A program made the translations under genes and the position numbers. Positions 27,168 through 35,349 of a DNA stretch of 45,782 nucleotides are shown in pieces. Each line of letters opens with the position of its first letter. Position 1 is the stretch's first letter. The stretch comes from Acinetobacter sp. (GTDB lineage Bacteria; Pseudomonadota; Gammaproteobacteria; Pseudomonadales; Moraxellaceae). The notes beneath the pieces were generated by a model, which saw nothing but the letters and a program-made list of their open reading frames with translations, did not search any database and was not told the origin of the DNA. The stretch spans positions 1 through 45,782 of the forward strand of contig JAITLL010000039.1 in NCBI GenBank assembly GCA_031277915.1, read 5' to 3'.

Positions 27168-28178
27168 ATGATTGTTTTAGGCTTGGAAACTTCTTGTGAT
27201 GAAACAGGGTTGGCACTTTATGATAGCGAACTCGGCTTACGGGGACAGGTTCTTTATAGCCAGATAAAACTTCATGCCGAATATGGTGGTGTAGTTCCAG
27301 AGTTAGCTTCTCGTGACCATGTTCGTAAACTCATTCCTTTAATAAATCAATTGCTTGAACAAAGCGGTATAACAAAACAAGAGATTGATGCAGTTGCCTA
27401 CACACGTGGTCCAGGTTTAATGGGAGCATTAATGACGGGCGCATTGTTTGGAAGAACGTTAGCTTTTTCTTTAAATAAGCCTGCCATTGGTGTTCATCAT
27501 ATGGAAGGGCATATGTTGGCTCCATTACTTTCAAGTCAGCCACCCGAATTTCCATTTGTCGCATTGCTTGTTTCAGGTGGTCATACACAATTGATGGCTG
27601 CTCATGCAATTGGTCAATATGAACTCTTAGGTGAATCTATTGATGATGCTGCAGGTGAAGCTTTCGATAAAGTTGCGAAAATGATGAGCTTGCCGTATCC
27701 GGGGGGGCCAAATATCGCAAAATTGGCATTATCTGGTGACCCGTTAGCATTTGAATTCCCACGACCAATGCTTCATCAGGGCTTAGACTTTTCTTTTAGT
27801 GGCTTAAAAACTGCTGTTTCTGTTCAATTGAAAAAATTGAATGGTGAAAATCGTGATGCTGACATTGCTGCATCATTTCAAGAAGCTATTGTAGACACCT
27901 TAGTAAAAAAATCAGTAAAAGCTTTAAAGCAGACAGGACTCAAGCGTTTAGTAATTGCAGGTGGAGTGAGTGCAAATTTACGATTACGCGAACAATTAGA
28001 AACTTCTTTGGCGAAAATTAAAGCGCAGGTTTACTATGCAGAGCCTGCTTTATGTACTGATAATGGTGCAATGATTGCTTTTGCAGGTTACCAGCGCTTG
28101 AAAGCAGGCCAGCATGATGGCTTGGCTGTCACGACTACACCACGTTGGCCAATGACGGAATTGTCTATTCCTGAGTAA
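27168..28178 (+). CDS. tsaD: tRNA N6-adenosine threonylcarbamoyltransferase
   Basis: Catalytic subunit that transfers the threonylcarbamoyl group to A37 of tRNAs reading ANN codons, working with TsaB and TsaE. The N-terminal ETSCDETG and metal-binding HHMEGH (near residue 110) are intact, as are [22 protein letters not shown] and [13 protein letters not shown]. The 336-residue length is standard. An ATG directly follows an in-frame TTG at 27165; I use the ATG. Its stop lies 2 bases from the end of the convergent orphan gene. Confidence 0.98.
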   Translation: MIVLGLETSCDETGLALYDSELGLRGQVLYSQIKLHAEYGGVVPELASRDHVRKLIPLINQLLEQSGITKQEIDAVAYTRGPGLMGALMTGALFGRTLAFSLNKPAIGVHHMEGHMLAPLLSSQPPEFPFVALLVSGGHTQLMAAHAIGQYELLGESIDDAAGEAFDKVAKMMSLPYPGGPNIAKLALSGDPLAFEFPRPMLHQGLDFSFSGLKTAVSVQLKKLNGENRDADIAASFQEAIVDTLVKKSVKALKQTGLKRLVIAGGVSANLRLREQLETSLAKIKAQVYYAEPALCTDNGAMIAFAGYQRLKAGQHDGLAVTTTPRWPMTELSIPE

Positions 28179-28180
28179 AA

Positions 28181-29284
28181 TTATTCATCTGCAAAGGCTT
28201 GTTGGTTTTCAATATCTATATATTCGATATAACCACGGCCTTGCACTTCATTGCCAAAATAATGACCCGTAAATATATAACTACTTGCATAACCTTGCCC
28301 ATGACCATAGCGGAATGGGCAGTCAATTTCTGCCTGAATATTTAAGATAATTTGTTTTTCCTCATTTCTAGCAATCCAAGAAAAGTATTTGGGAAGTCGC
28401 ATTTTTTTGCCCATTGGAGAAATGAAGTCATCAATTTGATGTGAAATAATGTCAAAGCTGACATCTGTATAAATTTCAGCGGGTCGGTCAATATGCCTAA
28501 TATGTAATGTATAGGTTACCGTTTGCCCCGCAATATCTGCTTTTGTTAGAAGAAGTTGAGTATTTTCATTCAAATTAATGATTTGATAAGTAAAAAAATC
28601 CAGCGGTAATTTATGGTTTTCAGGAATAAGTTTATTTGTGAAAGAATGGGGACCAACTGCTCGAGCATATTCGTAGGTGCAAAGTCCTTCGCTTTCAATG
28701 TATTTATCTTGATAGTTTAAAAAACCTTTAAACTTGGCTAATAAACTCAAATGATCATAAACAGGTGTTTTTATAAACCATGAAACATGTGAGGTCACAT
28801 CAATATCAAAGTCGAAATCTAGACTTTCATAATGTCCATTAATATGAATTTGAGGGAATTTTCCTTGAATTGAAATTTCTTGACCAAGCTCTATCAAATT
28901 TCCATCTTTATTAATTTTTGTATCTTCTTGAATGATATAGGCTTTCAATAATGCTTGTTCAAGGGCGGCTGTACTTGAAAAGAAAGTAGCTGTTTTTCTG
29001 GGATTTCCAACAATAATATCATCATGATCAAAAGCAAGTGCACCAGGCGTACCGATTAAAATCATAATATTTAAATAGCGATGCGGTTCTGGCAAAAGTG
29101 GAAAAAAGATGCCGTAGTGTGTCCAGCTATAGTATTTTTCTTCAACGCGTGGGCGAATGATATGAGATTGAGTAAAAGGAAGTGTTGAATATTTTTTTGC
29201 TTGGTCTAAAAAACCTTGTGCAAGTAATAAACTTTTAGCAATAGTTTTGCTTGCGGTAGAAATTTTTGGCAATTGTTTTTTCAT
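28181..29284 (-). CDS. Uncharacterised 367-residue protein (perhaps DUF6670)
   Basis: I do not know a function. The protein is soluble-looking with alternating short strands, many aromatic residues and repeated motifs such as YSWTHYGIFFPLLPEPHRY, SLDFDFDIDVTSHVSWF, FKGFLNYQDKY and YGHGQGYASSYIFTGHYFG. This pattern resembles lipocalin-like AttH/CrtC folds. From memory it may belong to the family DUF6670 found in Acinetobacter, which is unverified. The N-terminal 30 residues form a basic helix rather than a signal peptide. It ends 2 bases from tsaD. Confidence 0.75.
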   Translation of the reverse strand: MKKQLPKISTASKTIAKSLLLAQGFLDQAKKYSTLPFTQSHIIRPRVEEKYYSWTHYGIFFPLLPEPHRYLNIMILIGTPGALAFDHDDIIVGNPRKTATFFSSTAALEQALLKAYIIQEDTKINKDGNLIELGQEISIQGKFPQIHINGHYESLDFDFDIDVTSHVSWFIKTPVYDHLSLLAKFKGFLNYQDKYIESEGLCTYEYARAVGPHSFTNKLIPENHKLPLDFFTYQIINLNENTQLLLTKADIAGQTVTYTLHIRHIDRPAEIYTDVSFDIISHQIDDFISPMGKKMRLPKYFSWIARNEEKQIILNIQAEIDCPFRYGHGQGYASSYIFTGHYFGNEVQGRGYIEYIDIENQQAFADE

Positions 29285-29385
29285 ATATAAACCTAAAGAG
29301 GATGATCTATAGTTAGGTTATGAAAAACAACTGCCAAAGCTAAGCGGTTTATAGGCCAAAGCTAAGGCTTTGTGGGACATTTTAT

Positions 29386-30267
29386 TTAACTGTTAGACAA
29401 CTCTTTTAAGGCATTTAAACCAATCCAATGCTTAGAAAACTGATAAGCCGCACGGCCAGAGCGCTGACCACGCATTTGACACCAACGTAAACTTTCAGCT
29501 CGAACTTCATCGTTAAAAGGCATGTTTGCTTTATCAAGATAATGTTCTACGATTTCTAAATATAAGTTTTGATCCATTGGATAAAAAGATAACCATAAGC
29601 CAAAACGGTCTGATAGAGAGATCTTTTCTTCAATCGCTTCTTGAGGGTGTAGTTCGGTATATTGGGGTACATCAACCTTAGTTACAGGCGTATTTTCATG
29701 CATAAACTCGGGTAATAAGTGACGGCGGTTACTGGTTGCGTAAATAATAAAATTTGTTGAACCCGATTGTAATGAACCATCTAATACACTTTTTAGACTA
29801 CGATAATTTTCATCTTCAGCATTAAAAGCTAAGTCATCACAATAGACGATATACTTTTCAGGTCGGTTTTGGATGATTTTTTGAATTTTAGGTAGGTCTG
29901 CCAAATCATCACGCTCAATTTCAATTAAACGTAATCCTTGATGTGCATATTCCGTGAGTAAAGCACGCACTATAGAGGATTTGCCTGTACCACGTGAACC
30001 TGTTAAAAGGACATCATTTGCGGGTAGGCCATTTAGAAATTGCAAAGTATTTTGAATGATTTTTTCTTTTTGACGTTCGATGCCTTTTAAGTCATCAAGA
30101 TAAATATTCTTAGGTGTATAAATGGCTTTAAGTTGCTGGTTTTCCCATCTAAAAGCAGGCGCGGTAAAATCGGTTTCTTGTTTCGGTTCAGGTAAGACCT
30201 GCTGTAACTGATTTAATACAAGAGATAATGTTTGAACTAAATTGTCGGGTAAATCAATGGTAGCCAT
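29386..30267 (-). CDS. DUF815 family ATPase
   Basis: 293-residue AAA-type ATPase. The Walker A motif is TGSRGTGKSS (near residue 94), Walker B is YIVYCDDLAF, and the sensor sequence is IIYATSNRRHLLPE. The region before the P-loop (LKGIERQKEKI) and the late DRFGLWLSFYPMDQ are family marks of DUF815. The biological role of the family is unknown. It is upstream of the 367-residue orphan on the same strand and divergent from the patatin gene. Confidence 0.9.
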   Translation of the reverse strand: MATIDLPDNLVQTLSLVLNQLQQVLPEPKQETDFTAPAFRWENQQLKAIYTPKNIYLDDLKGIERQKEKIIQNTLQFLNGLPANDVLLTGSRGTGKSSIVRALLTEYAHQGLRLIEIERDDLADLPKIQKIIQNRPEKYIVYCDDLAFNAEDENYRSLKSVLDGSLQSGSTNFIIYATSNRRHLLPEFMHENTPVTKVDVPQYTELHPQEAIEEKISLSDRFGLWLSFYPMDQNLYLEIVEHYLDKANMPFNDEVRAESLRWCQMRGQRSGRAAYQFSKHWIGLNALKELSNS

Positions 30268-30445
30268 GGTTAATCAATCATGTTAAACAGTAATTTACTA
30301 GGATACTAACACCTAAATTTGCAAGCCGACAAAAAAGTTATTGCCTATACAGTTTATCGGTTTTGCAATTGATTGAAATGTTCAGACCGCGCATAGTGTT
30401 GTCATGTCTATTCAGTAAAATCATCTGTGAAGATGAGGACGAAAT

Positions 30446-31954
30446 ATGTTTGAAAAAATACGAAGTGATATGAATCCGCATCAGGCTTACCGTATCAAAA
30501 AATTACAACGTCAGTTAGACATGGCTGAATCTTATGAAGAGTGGAAGTCTTTTGCATTAAAACTGGATGAAGAAACAGGTGCACAAGAGTGGAAGTTCGA
30601 TAATAGTTCACCTTATTTTGACGCTGAGCTCATTTCTTATCGTTACACTTTACTGAAAAGATATCGTCAGCAACATCGTACTTTAGATTTGATTTATCTT
30701 TTAAAAGAAGGGCTAACCTACGATATTGCAAATATTGGTCACCCTATGCTATTTGCTGCAACGCATGTAGGTACAAAAAAATTAATTGAAGATTATATTG
30801 AAGAAGTCAGCCAAAGCTTGGCTTACATTGCTTCTAGTGAATGTATTACCTTTCAAAGAAAAGAAAAAATCGAGTTTTTTGAAAACTGTGAAAAAGCATA
30901 TGGACAACCCGCACTTATGTTTTCGGGTGGTGCAACTTTAGGTCTTTTCCATACTGGTGTATGTAAGGCTTTAATTGAGCAAGACTTAATGCCGAAAGTG
31001 TTGTCTGGCTCCAGTGCAGGGGCAATTATGACAGGCATGCTAGGAACTTCTGCCAGTGATGACGTTCAAAACTTATTAAATGGCGAGCAATTTTTTAGTG
31101 ATGCGTTTCATTTTAGAAAGCTTCGCGAACTTATAAAAGGGAATGGCGGCATTGCGGATGTCCACTACTTGAAAAAATTTCTTATCGAAAACTTGGGTGA
31201 TCTTACTTTTGAAGAGGCATTTAAAAAATCGGGGTTAAATATTAATGTCGCAGTTGCGCCATACGATGCAACAGAAAACCCACGAATTATGAATGCAATT
31301 ATGACACCCAACGTTTTAGTTTGGAGTGCTGTATTGGCTTCTTGTGCTGTGCCAGTTTTATTTCCGCCTGTACGTTTAACCAGTAAGCGTTATGATGGTG
31401 AACATACGCCGTATATGGCAAACACTAAATGGGTAGATGGCAGTGTCCGCAGTGACTTCCCACAAGAAAGAATGGCAAGGCTTTATAATTTAAACTATAC
31501 CATTGCCAGTCAAGTGAATCCGCATGTTGTGCCATTTATGCAAGATGATGCACACCGTTTCCGTAAGGATGTTTTAAGTTGGCCTGAGCGAATTTTGAGA
31601 CGCCAAGGTAAAGTACTGTCTATGGGAATAATGGATTTTACCCGTCAAAGACTCGGTGCTATTTCTCCAGTAAGAAGATTGCTCGACCACGGATATGGAG
31701 TAATAGGGCAGAGATATTATGGTGATGTCAATATTATTGCTAAATATGGCTTAAAACATTATGCCTATACATTGCAAAACCCTCGTCCGCATTTGTTTAA
31801 ACGTTTACAGCGAGAAGGTGAGCGCGCGACTTGGCCGAAAATTTCTTCTATAGAAACTCATGCACGTATTGGTAAAACTATTCAGCATTGTTTAGAAGTT
31901 CTACGTTTTGAAGAAAAGAGACAACAACCAGAGTCTTATTATGCTGAAGCATGA
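30446..31954 (+). CDS. Patatin-like phospholipase with N-terminal DUF3336 domain
   Basis: 502-residue lipid acyl hydrolase related to eukaryotic triacylglycerol lipases of the TGL/SDP1 type. The first 150 residues are the helical DUF3336 domain (SYEEWKSFALKLDEETG). The patatin domain has the oxyanion motif FSGGATLGLFHTGV, the nucleophile Ser190 in GSSAG and the catalytic Asp in KWVDGS, forming the Ser-Asp dyad. There is no signal peptide, so the protein is probably intracellular or peripheral at the membrane. Its last 14 bases overlap the kinase-like gene, suggesting coupled expression. Confidence 0.92.
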   Translation: MFEKIRSDMNPHQAYRIKKLQRQLDMAESYEEWKSFALKLDEETGAQEWKFDNSSPYFDAELISYRYTLLKRYRQQHRTLDLIYLLKEGLTYDIANIGHPMLFAATHVGTKKLIEDYIEEVSQSLAYIASSECITFQRKEKIEFFENCEKAYGQPALMFSGGATLGLFHTGVCKALIEQDLMPKVLSGSSAGAIMTGMLGTSASDDVQNLLNGEQFFSDAFHFRKLRELIKGNGGIADVHYLKKFLIENLGDLTFEEAFKKSGLNINVAVAPYDATENPRIMNAIMTPNVLVWSAVLASCAVPVLFPPVRLTSKRYDGEHTPYMANTKWVDGSVRSDFPQERMARLYNLNYTIASQVNPHVVPFMQDDAHRFRKDVLSWPERILRRQGKVLSMGIMDFTRQRLGAISPVRRLLDHGYGVIGQRYYGDVNIIAKYGLKHYAYTLQNPRPHLFKRLQREGERATWPKISSIETHARIGKTIQHCLEVLRFEEKRQQPESYYAEA

Positions 31955-32747
31955 TTTTGCTTCTCATATAGAAAATCTAAAATGTGTGACAAAACCTAAA
32001 AGTGCAGATTTAGGACGGCATCTATGGACATGTACTATAGATGCCCATCACTACTGGCTAAAATATCAAGTGCCGCATGTATATGCTCAAAGTGAGCAAG
32101 ATTTTTTGCATGAATTGCAATTTTATGAAGATATTCAGCATAAAAACGCAAATTGGCTTTTACCATTTAAAATAGTTGATGCCGACACTGTTTCCCAATT
32201 ACAACAAATTGAAGGGAAAGTATTAATTTTGCCAGATACAGATGGCTGGTTTGATTGCTCCTCCCAAAAGCAAAACTTCAAAGATATTTATGAGACAGTC
32301 TATAGCGCGCTTATGGCTTTAGCAGCGCTTCATGAGCTGGGATGGATTCATGGAGACATAAAAAGGGAACACTTTAGACATTTTGAGCAGCAGCTCTATT
32401 TAATTGATTTTGAAAAAACACGGCTTATATCAAGTCCAGATTCAATCATTGATGCTACGCCAAGATATATGGCACCTGAACTGTTTCATGGAGCAAGTAA
32501 GAGTATACAAAGCGATTTATATGCTTTTGGAATTGTGTTGTATGAATGGTTAATACAAAGTCGTTTACAAGCAAGTAGTTATCATGGTTGGGCTGTATTG
32601 CATTGCCAAAATTTAGACATTCAGTTGCCTGATTCAGTTCAAATTTTTTACCCTTTACTGGCAGGGTTGTTGCAAAAACAACAGAAAAATCGGTTTTCAA
32701 ATGCATTTGAAGCGATAAATTGTTTAAAAGCACATTCAAACTTATAA
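31941..32747 (+). CDS. Protein-kinase-like protein
   Basis: 268-residue single-domain protein kinase fold. A candidate ATP-anchoring Lys41 is in HYWLKYQ. The catalytic loop reads HGDIKREH (His137, Asp139, Lys141), with His144 where Hanks kinases have the metal-binding Asn. The DFG motif is IDFEKT (Asp156). An APE motif (MAPELF) and the helix-F motif SDLYAFGIVLYEWL are clearly Hanks-like. The glycine-rich loop is not evident. Substrates may be a protein or, given the His at 144 as in LPS core kinases of the WaaP/KdkA type, a lipid or sugar. The ATG overlaps the patatin gene; a longer reading from TTG at 31908 is less likely. Confidence 0.78.
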   Translation: MLKHDFASHIENLKCVTKPKSADLGRHLWTCTIDAHHYWLKYQVPHVYAQSEQDFLHELQFYEDIQHKNANWLLPFKIVDADTVSQLQQIEGKVLILPDTDGWFDCSSQKQNFKDIYETVYSALMALAALHELGWIHGDIKREHFRHFEQQLYLIDFEKTRLISSPDSIIDATPRYMAPELFHGASKSIQSDLYAFGIVLYEWLIQSRLQASSYHGWAVLHCQNLDIQLPDSVQIFYPLLAGLLQKQQKNRFSNAFEAINCLKAHSNL

Positions 32748-32809
32748 AAATCATTGATCTAGTATCTGTATACAATTTACACGGTCAGTTTTTTTTAGAA
32801 AAAAAACAC

Positions 32810-32838
32810 TTGTCACTGTTAGATCTTATCGCTAATAT
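32810..32838 (+). promoter_or_regulatory. Promoter of the tRNA cluster
   Basis: TTGTCA (32810-32815), a 17-base spacer and TAATAT (32833-32838), ending 11 bases before the first tRNA. The spacing and position fit a strong stable-RNA promoter. Confidence 0.8.
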
Positions 32839-32849
32839 ACACAGCCATC

Positions 32850-32934
32850 GGGGGCGTGGCGAAATTGGTAGACGCACTGGATTTAGGTTCCAGCGCCGCA
32901 AGGTGTAAGAGTTCGAGTCTCTTCGCCCCCACCA
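32850..32934 (+). tRNA. tRNA-Leu(UAG), copy 1
   Basis: 85-base class II tRNA. The acceptor GGGGGCG pairs with CGCCCCC, followed by A73 and encoded CCA. The anticodon stem CTGGA/TCCAG encloses TTTAGGT, giving anticodon TAG at 32884-32886. A long variable arm (CGCCGCAAGGTG) and the T-arm GTTCGAGTC are present. It reads CUA-type leucine codons. A 7-bp inverted repeat (CTTTAAG/CTTAAAG, 32935-32954) directly follows. Confidence 0.97.
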
Positions 32935-32987
32935 CTTTAAGTTAACACTTAAAGTTGATTTGAATGTTAAGTCATTTAAATCTTGGA

Positions 32988-33061
32988 AGAGGATTGGTGT
33001 AATGGTAGCATGACGGTCTCCAAAACCGTTCGTCAAGGTTCGAATCCTTGATCCTCTGCCA
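32988..33061 (+). tRNA. tRNA-Trp(CCA), copy 1
   Basis: 74-base tRNA. The acceptor AGAGGAT pairs with ATCCTCT, then G73 and encoded CCA. The anticodon stem ACGGT/ACCGT encloses CTCCAAA, giving anticodon CCA. A1-U72, G5-C68 and G73 are the usual bacterial tryptophan identity elements. The T-loop reads TTCGAAT, which differs at one base from copy 2. Confidence 0.95.
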
Positions 33062-33088
33062 CATTTATTTTAAATAAATGTCCCAGAT

Positions 33089-33173
33089 GGGGGCGTGGCG
33101 AAATTGGTAGACGCACTGGATTTAGGTTCCAGCGCCGCAAGGTGTAAGAGTTCGAGTCTCTTCGCCCCCACCA
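33089..33173 (+). tRNA. tRNA-Leu(UAG), copy 2
   Basis: 85 bases, identical to copy 1 by eye. It starts 27 bases after tRNA-Trp copy 1 and is followed by an intrinsic terminator. Confidence 0.97.
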
Positions 33174-33176
33174 TTG

Positions 33177-33207
33177 AAAAAAGCAAGACGATGATCTTGC
33201 TTTTTTT
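33177..33207 (+). terminator. Intrinsic terminator after tRNA-Leu copy 2
   Basis: AAAAAAGCAAGA pairs with TCTTGCTTTTTTT around CGATGA. It lies inside the tRNA cluster, upstream of tRNA-Trp copy 2. Confidence 0.88.
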
Positions 33208-33240
33208 ATGATTAAATCTAAAGGGTTTAATTGTACATAT

Positions 33241-33314
33241 AGAGGATTGGTGTAATGGTAGCATGACGGTCTCCAAAACCGTTCGTCAAGGTTCGAGTCC
33301 TTGATCCTCTGCCA
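33241..33314 (+). tRNA. tRNA-Trp(CCA), copy 2
   Basis: 74 bases, the same as copy 1 except G at 33297 for A at 33044 in the T-loop. It stands after a terminator, so it needs read-through or its own promoter; no good promoter was seen in the 33-base gap between that terminator and this gene. Confidence 0.95.
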
Positions 33315-33320
33315 AGATTC

Positions 33321-33350
33321 AAAAAAGCTCCTGTTATGGGAGCTTTTTTT
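33321..33350 (+). terminator. Terminator of the tRNA cluster
   Basis: AAAAAAGCTCC pairs with GGGAGCTTTTTTT around TGTTAT, just after tRNA-Trp copy 2 and before the cdi locus. Confidence 0.93.
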
Positions 33351-33437
33351 ATTTTTAGCCGATTTTTAATAAATAAATTTTGTTCTTAACGTAATGATTT
33401 ATAAAAAATAGTATTTAAAAAATAAGATTTATTTTAC

Positions 33438-33455
33438 ATACAGACGAATCTGTAT
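33438..33455. promoter_or_regulatory. Dyad upstream of cdiB
   Basis: ATACAGA (33438-33444) pairs with TCTGTAT (33449-33455) around CGAA. The right arm overlaps a -10-like TATAAA (33453-33458). It lies 74 bases before the cdiB ATG in a very AT-rich leader and could be an operator. Confidence 0.4.
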
Positions 33456-33528
33456 AAAAAATGCTTCCACTTTGTTAAGTTTTCGTTAAAATAAAAATAA
33501 GTTGATATTAATCACGGTTTAATTATAT

Positions 33529-35286
33529 ATGTTGAACTATAACAAATTTAATAAAAGTGTCTTATTCATCTGTTTATCAGTAATGGGGAGTATAAGTTTT
33601 GCAGCTGAGCCTGATGACCCGATTCGACAGCGAATTCAGGCTGACCAAACGATTCGACAACAACAGCGTGATAGTGCATTAGAAAAACAAATTCAACCAG
33701 ATGTAAACGTCAATCTAGGGCAAGAACAAAATAAGATTTCAGCTCAGCAATTACAATATTTACGCTCTAATAGTGAAACGCCTTGTTTTGAAATTAAAAA
33801 AATACTGTTGGAAGGTGATGAGGCTCATCAATTCTTATCAGATTTTCACGTTATTACTGCTGGAAAGAACAATATTATTGGACGATGTTTAGGGGTAAAT
33901 GGACTAAACCAAGCGCTTGATCTCGTACAGAACAAAATTATTTCAGATGGTTATGTGACCACACGTGTTTTGCTTCCTCAGCAAAATATCGCATCGGGTG
34001 TGGTACGCGTTCGTGTTATTCCTGGACGAGTGGATCAGATTAAATTTGCTGAGGGTACTTCTAAACGTGCACATTTATGGAATGCTTTACCGATGAAGTC
34101 GGGCGAGCTTTTAAATATTCGTGATATGGAGCAAGGTTTAGAAAACTTTAAACGTGTACCGACGGTTGAAGCTGATTTTAAAATTCAGCCAGCAGAACAA
34201 AAAAATGAACCGGGCTATAGTGATGTAATTTTGGCATGGCAACAGGCTAAACCTTATCGACTACATTTGGGAATTGATGATTCAGGTTCTGATGCTACTG
34301 GAAAATATCAAGGTACAGCGACTTTGTCACTTGATGATGTACTGACTTTAAATGATTTGTTTTATGTTAGTTATAACCATGATTTAGGTGGTAGCGGCTC
34401 TGGTAAGCATGGTACAGATGGCCTTTATGCAAGTTATACCATTCCATTTGATTATTGGTTATTTTCAACCAGTTATAGCCGGTCTAACTATCTGCAAACA
34501 GTCGCTGGAAGTAGTGAAACTTATCAATATAGCGGTAAAAGTGAACTTATTAATGCAGATCTATCACGAGTGATCTACCGAGATGCGCACCGTAAAACCG
34601 CATTAGGTTTTGGTGGATGGTATCGTGAATCACAAAACTATATTAATGATGTAGAAATTGAAGTACAGCGCCGCAAAACTGCTGGCTGGAAAGCAAGTCT
34701 TGATCATACTGAATATTTTTCTAATGCCACGCTCAGCGCTAATGTGACCTATAAACGTGGTACCGGGTGGCTCAATGCCATGAGAGCGCCAGAAGAAGAC
34801 TTTGGTGAGGCTTATACCCATGTCGGAATTTTGCAGGCAAATGCTTCTTTACAAGTTCCTTTTAAAGTGGGGCAGCAGAACCTGCAATATCTTACAGAAT
34901 GGCGTACTCAACATAGTAATCAACCGTTAACCCCACAAGACCGATTCTCAATTGGAAGCCGTTATACCGTACGAGGTTTTGACGGTGAGCAAACTTTGCT
35001 GGCAGATAATGGATTTTTAGTTCGCAATGAACTGAGTGGCTCAATTATGAATAAGCCACATTCGTGGTATGCAGGTATCGATTACGGAGAAGTTGGCGGT
35101 AAAACCGCACATTATCCAAACCCTTTACCGGGCACAAGTTTATTAGGTGCAGTTATTGGGTTACGTGGTCAAATTGCACCTTTACGTTTGAATTATGACG
35201 CTTTTGTCGGAACGCCGTTGAAAAAACCGGATCACTTTAAAACGGATGATTACACGACTGGATTTAGCGTGAATTGGACCTATTAA
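33529..35286 (+). CDS. cdiB: CdiB/FhaC-type two-partner secretion outer-membrane transporter
   Basis: 585-residue TpsB protein of the Omp85 superfamily that exports the CdiA exoprotein downstream. It has a signal peptide ending near SISFA. A Gln-rich N-terminal helix that plugs the barrel in homologues follows (PIRQRIQADQTIRQQQ). Two POTRA domains lie at about residues 80-225, the first with a Cys pair region (CFEIKKILLEG, GRCLGVNGL). A 16-strand barrel closes the protein, with the conserved L6 loop motif TVRGFDGE and a C-terminal aromatic-ending strand (FSVNWTY). The gene order cdiB-cdiA is that of Acinetobacter cdi loci. Ribosome-binding sequence is weak. Confidence 0.93.
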   Translation: MLNYNKFNKSVLFICLSVMGSISFAAEPDDPIRQRIQADQTIRQQQRDSALEKQIQPDVNVNLGQEQNKISAQQLQYLRSNSETPCFEIKKILLEGDEAHQFLSDFHVITAGKNNIIGRCLGVNGLNQALDLVQNKIISDGYVTTRVLLPQQNIASGVVRVRVIPGRVDQIKFAEGTSKRAHLWNALPMKSGELLNIRDMEQGLENFKRVPTVEADFKIQPAEQKNEPGYSDVILAWQQAKPYRLHLGIDDSGSDATGKYQGTATLSLDDVLTLNDLFYVSYNHDLGGSGSGKHGTDGLYASYTIPFDYWLFSTSYSRSNYLQTVAGSSETYQYSGKSELINADLSRVIYRDAHRKTALGFGGWYRESQNYINDVEIEVQRRKTAGWKASLDHTEYFSNATLSANVTYKRGTGWLNAMRAPEEDFGEAYTHVGILQANASLQVPFKVGQQNLQYLTEWRTQHSNQPLTPQDRFSIGSRYTVRGFDGEQTLLADNGFLVRNELSGSIMNKPHSWYAGIDYGEVGGKTAHYPNPLPGTSLLGAVIGLRGQIAPLRLNYDAFVGTPLKKPDHFKTDDYTTGFSVNWTY

Positions 35287-35349
35287 TTTAAGTTTAAAGG
35301 TCCAGAACTTAATCAACTTTATTAAAAAAAGATTTAGTGAGATTTTAGA

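Noticed and set aside
32720-33276. Short reading frames across the tRNA cluster
   Set aside because: They translate tRNA sequence; the same peptide appears at each copy.
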